In this document: piece by piece, positions 27,149 through 35,175 of the stretch
How the letters are laid out: each line of letters opens with the position of its first letter
Numbering within the stretch: position 1 is the first letter of the stretch
Assembly (NCBI GenBank): GCA_964413935.1
Contig: CAYPTY010000012.1
Location: 38,680 to 102,679 of the forward strand
Direction: 5' to 3'
DNA: 64,000 bases
From: CAYPTY01 sp964413935
GTDB taxonomy: Bacteria; Bacteroidota; Rhodothermia; Balneolales; Balneolaceae
The notes under the pieces: model-generated
Database searches by the model: none
The model's input: the letters and a program-made list of their open reading frames with translations, nothing else
What the model was told of the DNA's origin: nothing
Made by a program: the position numbers and the translations under genes

Positions 27149-29641
27149 TTACTTCGGATCCAGAATCATATCAATGCGCTCGCTCATGTCAACCAGGTGA
27201 ACACGGGTAGCACGATCAATGCTTCCGGCATTCAGGCGGTTACGAATATCGCGCTGCAGAATCTGCAGTTCGTTTCGTACAATCGGCCTGATTTCAGACT
27301 GGCTCACATCCACACCTCGTGCAAAGAAACCGGATGGTTCCTGAGTCATCAGGTATTCCATACGCTCAACATAGGCCCGCTGCAAATGGCGACGGTGAAC
27401 ATTAATATTCTGACCGGCTCTCAGCTCACGGAAAATTCCGTTACGCAGATCGTCCATCATTTCAAAGGCAGTATAGGTATCCCCATCAACACGGGTTTCC
27501 GCATCTACCAGTCGGGCAATTCTGGATGGATTCAATACGCCATTCAGCACACCAGCCTGAACACCACGGAAGGTTTCCACTGCAGTAGACTGGTTGATTC
27601 GGCTGAGGATTTCTTTGTTGTATGCCCAGGTTGGGGTCGAAAAAGCATGACGCTGCAGGAACTCCATCGCTCTGCGCTGATCATCTTCAGCAACCGGGGT
27701 AAATACTTCACCTTCCTGATCAAAGGTTTTGTCATTACGATAAACCCCACCGATGTAGGTCGTAACATGGCCCATGTATCTTCTCCACTGACCTACCATA
27801 TTTTGATAAAGCTCAGCAAGATCAGAATAATCGTCACCGGCTTCTTCTTCACCAATCCAATCCATCAGGTTTGCGGTGATTACCTGAAGATTTGCCAGTC
27901 CGAGCTCGGAGGCTCTCATGGCATCATCACCGATCTGCTCGGTTTGAGACCGGGGATCTACACCGTCCGCATTACCAAAGAAGTACAGCGGATCATCAGC
28001 TCTTTCAACAATCCAGGCGTTCAGGGTTTCCTTTTCGTCGTCCGCTTCTTCCACATCCGGGAACCAGGTGTAACCCCACTTGATCGACCATTTATCGTAC
28101 TCACCAATTTTTGGGTAGAACTGCGTTACGCCGTCACCGGGTTGAGCCACATAGTTGAAACGGGCGTAGTCCATGATGGATGGAGCCGTACCATGGGTTT
28201 TAGTCCACTCAGGATCTCTGAGTTGCTCAACTGTGTAAGCCGCACTTGAACCCATGTTGTGTGGCAGTCCCAGCGTATGGCCAACTTCGTGCGCCATCAC
28301 AAAACGGAGTAATTCACCCATCACATCATCCGCTACCTTCACCTTCTGGGCTTCCGGATTTGCGGCTGCAGTCTGAATGAACAACCAGTTTCTGAGCAGG
28401 TTCTGAATGTTGTGGTACCACTGAATATCAGATTCCAGAATCTGTCCGGAGCGCGGATCATGCACATGCGGGCCGGAAGCATTCTGAATCGGATTCGTGA
28501 TGTAACGCATGGTTGAATATCTCACGTCTTCAGGGGTGAACTCCGGATCTTCTTCAGGGGTCGGAGCTTCTTTACCGATGATGGCATTTTTGAAACCGGC
28601 TGCTTCAAAAGCTATCTGCCAATCTTCAATACCCTGAATCAGGTAAGGAACCCACTTCTTTGGTGTTGCAGGATCCAGGTAGTACACAATTGGATTCTCA
28701 GGTTCTACCAGCTCGCCTCTTAAATAGGCCTCCTTATCTTTGGGAACCAGGTTGTAACGGGTGATGTATCTTCTCTGATCAGCTCTGTGCTCATCAGAAG
28801 AATAATCATACTGACTTACAGAGAAGTAACTTACTCTGGGGTCAAAATTTCTTGGCACAACCGGTTCTTCCGGAAGCAGAATCATGGACTGGTTCACTTC
28901 AAGAGAGAGCGTACCGGTTTCCTGGTCTGTAGGTGGTTCGCCTGCATCAAAGGTCTGAACATGACGCACTTCAATATTCTGAGGGTATGAACGCACCGAA
29001 TCAATAAATGACCGGCTGCCATCCAGTCTTCGTACCTGGAATTGTCTTCTTTGAAAATCTCTCAAGCCACTTAACAGCTTTACATCCGATGTATAAAGAT
29101 TAGTTACATCAATTACCGTTGAGGTTGAATCTTCACCTAAGGCTTCAATATCAAAGGAATAAACTACCGGCTCGAAATTATTATTTCGAACAGATTCGTA
29201 GATGGGATCTTCCTCATCAGCAACGCTGGAGTAGGATACATGGCGAAGCATGATTTTATCGCCTTTACGCTGCCATCTTACTACCTGCTGACCTCTTGGC
29301 TTCTGGCCGGCACCGCCAAAGCTGAGGTTCTCAGTATATCCTGAAATTCGGGTAACCAGCAGCATTTCTCTTTCAAGCAGAATATTGGGAATCTCGAAAT
29401 AATAGCTGTCTTCTTGTTTGTAAACATTAAAGAGACCTTCATCTTTCTGGGCTTCTTTCTTGATGACGTCAGAGAATTTTTTGATGCCGTTTTTCTTGGC
29501 TGGAGGTCTCTTTGAGGAGGATGCCGCATTATCGCCGGATCGGCTTGCTGCAGGCTCGGCTGACTTACAGCCGGTTAGAATTACGGCCGAGCAGGTAATC
29601 ATCAGTACTGCACGGCTTAGGCTTTTAAATGACTTTAGCAT
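27149..29641 (-). CDS. Zinc metalloprotease lipoprotein, DUF5117/DUF4953 type
   Basis: An 830-residue exported protein with lipobox Cys25 (VILTGCKSAE). The metzincin-like zinc motif HEVGHTLGLPH (about residues 447-457) supplies three His ligands and the catalytic Glu, and SIMDYARFNY downstream could form the Met-turn. The region before it (about 85-300) matches the DUF5117/DUF5118 extension in which FNVYKQEDSYYFEIP is typical. A second member of the same architecture is at 60427-63033. Such proteins are probably periplasmic or surface proteases, but the substrates are not known. Confidence 0.9.
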   Translation of the reverse strand: MLKSFKSLSRAVLMITCSAVILTGCKSAEPAASRSGDNAASSSKRPPAKKNGIKKFSDVIKKEAQKDEGLFNVYKQEDSYYFEIPNILLEREMLLVTRISGYTENLSFGGAGQKPRGQQVVRWQRKGDKIMLRHVSYSSVADEEDPIYESVRNNNFEPVVYSFDIEALGEDSTSTVIDVTNLYTSDVKLLSGLRDFQRRQFQVRRLDGSRSFIDSVRSYPQNIEVRHVQTFDAGEPPTDQETGTLSLEVNQSMILLPEEPVVPRNFDPRVSYFSVSQYDYSSDEHRADQRRYITRYNLVPKDKEAYLRGELVEPENPIVYYLDPATPKKWVPYLIQGIEDWQIAFEAAGFKNAIIGKEAPTPEEDPEFTPEDVRYSTMRYITNPIQNASGPHVHDPRSGQILESDIQWYHNIQNLLRNWLFIQTAAANPEAQKVKVADDVMGELLRFVMAHEVGHTLGLPHNMGSSAAYTVEQLRDPEWTKTHGTAPSIMDYARFNYVAQPGDGVTQFYPKIGEYDKWSIKWGYTWFPDVEEADDEKETLNAWIVERADDPLYFFGNADGVDPRSQTEQIGDDAMRASELGLANLQVITANLMDWIGEEEAGDDYSDLAELYQNMVGQWRRYMGHVTTYIGGVYRNDKTFDQEGEVFTPVAEDDQRRAMEFLQRHAFSTPTWAYNKEILSRINQSTAVETFRGVQAGVLNGVLNPSRIARLVDAETRVDGDTYTAFEMMDDLRNGIFRELRAGQNINVHRRHLQRAYVERMEYLMTQEPSGFFARGVDVSQSEIRPIVRNELQILQRDIRNRLNAGSIDRATRVHLVDMSERIDMILDPK

Positions 29642-29758
29642 TGCCTTAAGATTAGTTTTAATTAAAAAAGTGCGGAAAAGTGAAGGTTCTGCAGGACTAT
29701 TGCAAGAAAAACAGCCTTATGCCCTGTAAAAAGTTTTGAATCAGCTTCTTAAACGAGC

Positions 29759-30634
29759 TTACTTCAGGTATTCACGGAACCAGCCGGAAGTCCATTCCAG
29801 CGCTTCCGCAAAGGGCTCAGGAAACTCAGGCTCGGTGTAGGGATGACTGGCTCCCAGCGTGTGGCCGCCATGGGCAATCAACCTCAGCTCTTTGTCATGA
29901 GCCGGGCAGGCGATGTGAAGTTTCTCGGAATCGGTATATGGAACCGATTCATCTTCCCTGCTGGCAATGAATAGGACCGGAACCCGAAGCTCTTCAACTC
30001 TACGGATAGCAATCACACGATCCGCATTATCCCTGGAATCCTCGTAAACCACCTTATCCAGTTTCATCTGTTGTCCGGTTCGACTGTTGAGGATGTGAGT
30101 GAATCCCTTTTCCTGCCAGTCTTTTTTCATTTCATCACTCCAGCGACCCAGATAATCGGCAACGGCATTCCAGGTAACGACAGCCTGAATATGTTCGTAT
30201 TCCACACCCGCAGCAATTGCGGTGTGTCCGCCCCGGGAATGCCCCAGTATCCCGATCAGATCGGTATTCATGTGGGCATGTTCGTCGGCGATGGTACCAT
30301 TTTGTAAGGCATCAATTACACTGCCGATGTCGTCCAGATCCTGGCTCAAAGTTTGTTTTTCGAAGAGATCCAGACGTTCAAACTCATCTTTTTTTTCACC
30401 GATCCCGTTACGAGACAAATTAAAGGAACAAACTACCAGCCCATTCCGGGCCATTTCTTCACAGGCATCGGGCCAGATGCCCCAGTCTTTGAAGCCTTTG
30501 AATCCATGCACAAAAAGGACCACCGGAAGCGGGTGAGCGTTGGCACCCTGTGGAGCAAAAAGATCGTAGCGGATGGGTAGCCCTTCAGTTGATTCAATCT
30601 GACCGGATGAAATGCTGACACTTGTGAATTCCAT
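29759..30634 (-). CDS. Alpha/beta hydrolase (dienelactone hydrolase-like)
   Basis: A 291-residue cytoplasmic alpha/beta hydrolase with no signal peptide. The nucleophile elbow is GHSRGG (Ser near residue 133). VLFVHGFKGFKDWG provides the HG oxyanion region. The late ASREDESVPYTDSE and AHGGHTLGASHP segments provide the acid and His of the triad. The substrate is probably a short ester or thioester and cannot be told. Its start lies 2 bp after the stop of the pseudouridine synthase gene, and that gene overlaps scpB, so the order scpB, rluB-like, hydrolase forms one operon. Confidence 0.87.
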   Translation of the reverse strand: MEFTSVSISSGQIESTEGLPIRYDLFAPQGANAHPLPVVLFVHGFKGFKDWGIWPDACEEMARNGLVVCSFNLSRNGIGEKKDEFERLDLFEKQTLSQDLDDIGSVIDALQNGTIADEHAHMNTDLIGILGHSRGGHTAIAAGVEYEHIQAVVTWNAVADYLGRWSDEMKKDWQEKGFTHILNSRTGQQMKLDKVVYEDSRDNADRVIAIRRVEELRVPVLFIASREDESVPYTDSEKLHIACPAHDKELRLIAHGGHTLGASHPYTEPEFPEPFAEALEWTSGWFREYLK

Positions 30635-30636
30635 GA

Positions 30637-31482
30637 TTACTCCTTATTGAAGTTTAGGGGTTCCAGTTTTACCAGTTTTCTGAGCTGGTTGATTTCCCCC
30701 TGTTTCAAATAACGCCACCTTCCGCGTCGCACTCCTTTCATATTCAGGCCGGCATAATCTGTTCTTTTCAGTTTTTTTACCTCAGTCCCGAAATATTCCA
30801 CCATCCTTCTGATCAGCCGGTTTCTGCCTTCATGAACCGATAAGCTGAAGGCGGCAGGATTATCCAATGACCTTTGAATATTATATGCTTTGGCCGCTCC
30901 ATCTTCAAGCTCAATACCTTCCTTCAGAGCTAATAATTCCTCATCCGTGAGCGGTCTTTCAGATTCCACTTTGTAGGTTTTATTAACCTTGTAACTGGGG
31001 TGCATCAACCGGTGAGCCAGATCCCCGTCGTTGGTAAGCAGTAGCAAGCCGGTGGTATTGCGGTCAAGCCGGCCAACTGGATAAACGCGGTTACCCGTAG
31101 CTTTTTCTACCTGATCCAGTACTGTTTTTCGGTCTTTCTCATCCGAAGTTGTACTGATCACATTTGCGGATTTATTCAGCAGTATGTATACAAAGGATTC
31201 CAGGCTGATTTTCTGCCCTTCCACCACCACTTCATCGTTGGGTGAAATAGAAGTACCCAGCTCTGTAGTCTGTCTGCCGTTCACCAGAACTTTTCCTTCC
31301 TCAATCAGCTTATCGGCATCCCGGCGTGAGCAGTAACCGGCATGGCTGATATACTTATTCAGCCGGATTTTTTCCCCTTGATTCCCGGCTTTGTCCTTTT
31401 TCCCGGGCTGCTGCTGCTTCTTTGAGGTTCGGTTGGCAGGCTTTTTCCGACCACCCCTTTTGCTTCCCTTTCCTGCTTTCAT
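30637..31482 (-). CDS. RsuA-family rRNA pseudouridine synthase (RluB-like)
   Basis: A 281-residue enzyme. A 38-residue Lys/Arg-rich extension precedes an S4 RNA-binding domain (IRLNKYISHAGYCSRRDADK) and a catalytic domain with GRLDRNTTGLLLLTNDGDLA, in which the Asp is the catalytic residue. RNRLIRRMVEYFG near the end is typical of RluB/RluE/RsuA. RluB-type enzymes make the pseudouridine at position 2605 of 23S rRNA, and the scpB-rluB order seen here is common in bacteria. It overlaps scpB by 4 nt. Confidence 0.92.
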   Translation of the reverse strand: MKAGKGSKRGGRKKPANRTSKKQQQPGKKDKAGNQGEKIRLNKYISHAGYCSRRDADKLIEEGKVLVNGRQTTELGTSISPNDEVVVEGQKISLESFVYILLNKSANVISTTSDEKDRKTVLDQVEKATGNRVYPVGRLDRNTTGLLLLTNDGDLAHRLMHPSYKVNKTYKVESERPLTDEELLALKEGIELEDGAAKAYNIQRSLDNPAAFSLSVHEGRNRLIRRMVEYFGTEVKKLKRTDYAGLNMKGVRRGRWRYLKQGEINQLRKLVKLEPLNFNKE

Positions 31483-32189
31483 ATTTCTGAACTCTCTCCG
31501 GGAGTGTCTTCCGATTCCTGATCGGCTTCATTTTCCTGATTATCTTCCGTTTCCAGCTCACTTTCGGTCATCAGCTGCATCTGTCGTTCTATAAGCAGCT
31601 GACGGTGCTCGGCCATGTCATCATCTTTGAGGATTTCTTCAATTTCCCTGGGCTTGGGCAGTTCATCCACAGAGTTAATGCCGAAATGCTGCAGAAAATG
31701 CTTGGTGGTTTTATAGAGCAGGGGTTTTCCGGGGCTGTCGGCTCTACCCGAAACCTGTATCAGCATTTTTTCCATCAGCTGACGCAAGATGTAACCGGAA
31801 TCCACGCCCCGGATCTGATCCACTTCGGGCTTGGTGATAGGCTGGCGATAGGCAACAATGGCCAGCGTTTCAATCGCTGATTGGGAAAGTCTTCGATAGG
31901 CATTCTGATGCTGATAAATACTCAGCCAGCGATGGTACTTAGGTCGGGTCACAAAGGTGAAACCGCCACCGGTTTCACTGATCATAAAGCTCAATCCGTT
32001 TTCCTCGTATCGGTCGTTCAGCTTTTCGATGAAGCCGAGAATGGCTTCCCGATCCAGCAGTAGCTGCTCATCACCCTCACCAATAATCTCGATGAGTTTT
32101 TCAGCTTCCAGCGGATCGGGGCTGGCAAAAATAAGGGCTTCAATAACAGCAGAAAGCCTGCTGCCATCAATAAATTGATAATCTTCCAT
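31479..32189 (-). CDS. scpB: Segregation and condensation protein B
   Basis: A 236-residue ScpB, the winged-helix dimer of the Smc-ScpA-ScpB condensin. Typical segments are SAVIEALIFASPDPL at the start, ETLAIVAYRQPITKPEVDQIRGVDS in the middle and GRADSPGKPLLYKTTKHFLQHFGI in the second winged helix. The last 60 residues form a very acidic tail (Glu/Asp/Gln) not needed for the fold. ScpA, usually adjacent, is not here: the upstream neighbour is an aspartoacylase-like gene. Confidence 0.94.
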   Translation of the reverse strand: MEDYQFIDGSRLSAVIEALIFASPDPLEAEKLIEIIGEGDEQLLLDREAILGFIEKLNDRYEENGLSFMISETGGGFTFVTRPKYHRWLSIYQHQNAYRRLSQSAIETLAIVAYRQPITKPEVDQIRGVDSGYILRQLMEKMLIQVSGRADSPGKPLLYKTTKHFLQHFGINSVDELPKPREIEEILKDDDMAEHRQLLIERQMQLMTESELETEDNQENEADQESEDTPGESSEI

Positions 32190-32226
32190 CGAACTAAACT
32201 AAAGAATATTCAGGCAAAAATGGGAT

Positions 32227-33192
32227 TTAATCGCTGTCTTCTACAACAAAAAAACCGTCATTACCCTGTTCCTGATACAGGGGCATAAGCAGATAGCCGC
32301 GTGCCTGCGCTTTTATTTTACCGGAGTTATCATTAGCCAGCCAGTCACCCACTTCCACCCGGTCAAAGTTGCGGAAGCCCGGGCGCATTTTGAAATCATC
32401 CCCTTCTTCTATGATATGCTTGTAAATGAATTTCACATGCTTGGGCAGATGAGCCACCTGCTCCATCAGGAAATCGTAATATTGGCTGTAATCCAGAATG
32501 GTGGATGCACTCAGATAACCGGATGAAACCAGCAGAACCAGCATTCCCGCTACGGCATTTTTATGGGATTCCTCGGTACCATGAGAACCCGATTCAAAGG
32601 CAAAGCCAATGTGATTCCATTCATCCGCGAAGTCCATGGTAGTTCCGTGCAGGGTATGCTCGATGCCGTAAATGAGAGGCATGCGTAACTGGGATAGCAG
32701 TTTGATGTGGTCCTCATCCCGTTTGGTGATGGTGAACATCCCACGCTGACCGGAAAAGGTGTGTAAGTCGGCCAGAATGATTTTATCCGGGCGGTCATGG
32801 TTCAGGATCAGCGGGTCCATGATATCCAGCAGGTCTTTGATCATCTTCCGCTCATTGGAAAGCAGGTTTTCCCGTTTGGTGCGGCGGATTTTATCCAGGA
32901 TGGAGGTTCTCCACAGCCGGTTCATATCCTCATCGATGTAGCGCTTATTCAACTTCAAGGCTTCGATATTACCCTTAAGTGCCAGCAGGCTTCCGTTCAC
33001 CTGATCCTCATAGGGTCGGATGATTTCCATCAGGTCTTCAAGTGCGCGCACACCGGTTGGTTCATTCCCATGCAAACCGGCTATTGCAATGATTCGGGGG
33101 CCTTCTTTCTTTCCGTCTATCTCCCCGATTACGTGCTGTCTTATGTGTTCAGGATACTTTTCGGCTTCTTTTTTTAACAGATGTACAGTCAA
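32227..33192 (-). CDS. Succinylglutamate desuccinylase/aspartoacylase family zinc hydrolase
   Basis: A 321-residue M14-related zinc deacylase. Zinc ligands His41 and Glu44 are in AGLHGNEPTGVRALEDL, a third His is in ADLHTFSGQRG, and the catalytic Glu is probably in FAFESGSHG. Family members remove acyl groups from N-acyl amino acids, and no arginine-succinylation pathway gene is nearby. The gene starts 4 bp after the stop of the GCS2-CBS gene, so the two are clearly one operon. A joint role in glutamate or peptide-like amide chemistry is plausible but unproven. Confidence 0.85.
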   Translation of the reverse strand: MTVHLLKKEAEKYPEHIRQHVIGEIDGKKEGPRIIAIAGLHGNEPTGVRALEDLMEIIRPYEDQVNGSLLALKGNIEALKLNKRYIDEDMNRLWRTSILDKIRRTKRENLLSNERKMIKDLLDIMDPLILNHDRPDKIILADLHTFSGQRGMFTITKRDEDHIKLLSQLRMPLIYGIEHTLHGTTMDFADEWNHIGFAFESGSHGTEESHKNAVAGMLVLLVSSGYLSASTILDYSQYYDFLMEQVAHLPKHVKFIYKHIIEEGDDFKMRPGFRNFDRVEVGDWLANDNSGKIKAQARGYLLMPLYQEQGNDGFFVVEDSD

Positions 33193-33196
33193 TTGC

Positions 33197-35110
33197 TCAG
33201 CTGTGATTTAATCGGTTCAGGAGGTTTCGGGTGATGTCCATAAAATTATGTTCAGTGATCACGCCAACCAGTCGGTTGTTTTTAACCACCGGTAGACAGC
33301 CGATCTTGTTATCCTGCATGATGTTAATAGCCTCCAGAATGGAAGCCTCCGGATGTACGGTGATCGGATTTTTGATCATGATCTCTTCAACGGTCTGCAT
33401 ATCGTCTCCGCGATCTGAAATTTCTTTGGCATATTCACGAAGCACCATTCGCATGGTCACAATACCCACCAGTTGCTTCTGATCGTTTTCCACGGGTGCA
33501 TAACGGATTTTTCGCCACTCCAGCAGATAGGCCACAAATTCCAGAATGTCATCTTTCTGAACAGTAAACAGATCAGTGGTCATAAATTCCTCCACCAGAA
33601 GCATGGAAGGCTTCCAGTCTTCGATGTCGTCAATTTTAGCCAGCGACCATTTATGCACCGGCTCTCCTTTTTTCTGGTTTTTCAGCATAGCTTTGGCAAC
33701 GGCTGTCAGGGCTTGTTCACGGGTGTTATGCTTTATGAGGTTATTGAAAGACTTGACCGTCCAGTAGGATCCGGTCTGACTTTCTTCGATTCGCTCGCTG
33801 ATTACATCCAGGTATTTATTGATATCATCTTTTCGGATATCTGCCTTTTCCAATCCGTGCCTGGCTATGGGCAGCAGCACATCATGAACAAGGTCTTTGG
33901 CATTCATCCGCTGGTCTTTAGTCCAGGTAAATTTGGTATCCATGCCCAATTTGGAAGCTGCAAAGAAATTCATTTTAGCGCTGTCAAAATCCATAAACTC
34001 GGTGATATCCGGCCACTCATCCTCTATTCCATTCATCACTCCCAGCCACACAGCTGCATTGGCCACTTCATCAATTACGGTAGGACCGGATGGCAGGGCC
34101 CTGTTTTCAATTCTCAGATGTGGCTTTCCGTCTGTAATTCCATAGCAGGGACGATTCCAGCGATAAACAGTAGAATTATGGATGTTTATGGCATAGAGTT
34201 TAGGCGGAATACCCTGCTTAAGCAGATCATCTACATCCTCCTGCAGATTGGTGCTCAAGAGAACCCTGTATCTGGAAATATCCTCTTTATAAATTTCGAG
34301 GATGCTGTCTTTCAGCCAGCAGCTGCCAAAAGTTACACGAGGCAAGCTATCGCGCAGGTGATCGCCGGTGATTCGGGTATCCACCGCCTGCCGAAACAGG
34401 GCAATCCGGGTTTCGGCCCAGAGACGTTTACCAAAAAGCATGGGCGAATTTACCGCAGTTGCCAGCAGCGGACCGGTAATGGCCTGTGCATGATTGTACT
34501 TATGTACGAATTCTTCGGGTTTAACCTGCAGATGTACTTGAAAACCGGTATTTGAAGCCTCAAGTAGGGGCGAGTCCAGCCTCATCAGCAGTTCATCCAT
34601 CCCCTGAATACGTAATTCGAACTGCTCACCCCGAAGTTTGTTGATAGCATCACACAAAGCCTTGTAGCGATTCAGCGGTGTCAGGTTATCCATTTCCACG
34701 TCCCGCTTGCGGATGGTGGGCAGGATTCCGCTCAGCAGCAGGTCGCCTCCAATCTCATTAACCGCTTTTCGAACACGTTCAATCTCGTTATGCATGTTGG
34801 ATTCCATGGTTGATAAACAATCACCCGTGAATTCCAGCGGTTCCAGATTGATTTCAAGGTTGAATTTGGCCAGCTCGGTGGTATAATTACCCTCACCCAG
34901 CAACTCCAGCACCCGCATGGATTCCGGAAAAGCCTTGCCTTGCTTATCTATAAGATTCAGTTCCTGCTCTGCCCCGATTCGGGTCACCTCATCATTGAAC
35001 ATGCCATTGTTGAGCATGGTGTCGAGGGCACGCATGTCTCTCAGAATAGTCTTTTCAAACCTCTGAATCTGATCATTCGTGGTGGCGAGCGTTACGCGTT
35101 GTTCACCCAT
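33197..35110 (-). CDS. GCS2-type carboxylate-amine ligase fused to two CBS domains
   Basis: A 637-residue protein. The first 440 residues or so resemble glutamate-cysteine ligase family 2 (YbdK/GCS2), with IGAEQELNLID and FNLEINLEPLEF as ATP/Mg and glutamate-site segments and HLQVKPEEF further on. After a linker, two CBS domains follow: MTTDLFTVQKDDILEFVAYL (about 509-565) and IMIKNPITVHPEASILEAIN (about 573-635). CBS pairs bind adenine nucleotides and usually regulate the attached enzyme. The product may be gamma-glutamylcysteine or another gamma-glutamyl amide. A perfect hairpin overlaps its ribosome binding site. Confidence 0.85.
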   Translation of the reverse strand: MGEQRVTLATTNDQIQRFEKTILRDMRALDTMLNNGMFNDEVTRIGAEQELNLIDKQGKAFPESMRVLELLGEGNYTTELAKFNLEINLEPLEFTGDCLSTMESNMHNEIERVRKAVNEIGGDLLLSGILPTIRKRDVEMDNLTPLNRYKALCDAINKLRGEQFELRIQGMDELLMRLDSPLLEASNTGFQVHLQVKPEEFVHKYNHAQAITGPLLATAVNSPMLFGKRLWAETRIALFRQAVDTRITGDHLRDSLPRVTFGSCWLKDSILEIYKEDISRYRVLLSTNLQEDVDDLLKQGIPPKLYAINIHNSTVYRWNRPCYGITDGKPHLRIENRALPSGPTVIDEVANAAVWLGVMNGIEDEWPDITEFMDFDSAKMNFFAASKLGMDTKFTWTKDQRMNAKDLVHDVLLPIARHGLEKADIRKDDINKYLDVISERIEESQTGSYWTVKSFNNLIKHNTREQALTAVAKAMLKNQKKGEPVHKWSLAKIDDIEDWKPSMLLVEEFMTTDLFTVQKDDILEFVAYLLEWRKIRYAPVENDQKQLVGIVTMRMVLREYAKEISDRGDDMQTVEEIMIKNPITVHPEASILEAINIMQDNKIGCLPVVKNNRLVGVITEHNFMDITRNLLNRLNHS

Positions 35111-35113
35111 CGT

Positions 35114-35140
35114 TTTACCCTTTACTTTATGAAGGGTAAA
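35114..35140 (-). promoter_or_regulatory. Perfect 9-bp hairpin over the ribosome binding site of the GCS2-CBS gene
   Basis: On the minus strand TTTACCCTT (35132-35140), a 9-nt loop and AAGGGTAAA (35114-35122) are perfect complements. The structure ends 3 nt before the ATG at 35110. The only Shine-Dalgarno-like sequence, AAGGG, is the 5' part of the second arm, so the stem would hide it. The same dyad could instead be a protein operator. No T tract follows, so it is not a terminator for priA. Confidence 0.6.
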
Positions 35141-35175
35141 TAATCCACTTTAAGGAGTTTTTGCAAGTTCTTTTT

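Noticed and set aside
27113..28249. A 378-codon plus-strand frame opposite the metalloprotease.
   Set aside because: It is antisense to a gene with a clear zinc motif and signal peptide, and its translation shows no recognisable motif.
33473..34555. A 360-codon plus-strand frame opposite the GCS2-CBS gene.
   Set aside because: Antisense shadow. The minus-strand protein has clear ligase and CBS motifs, and this one has none.
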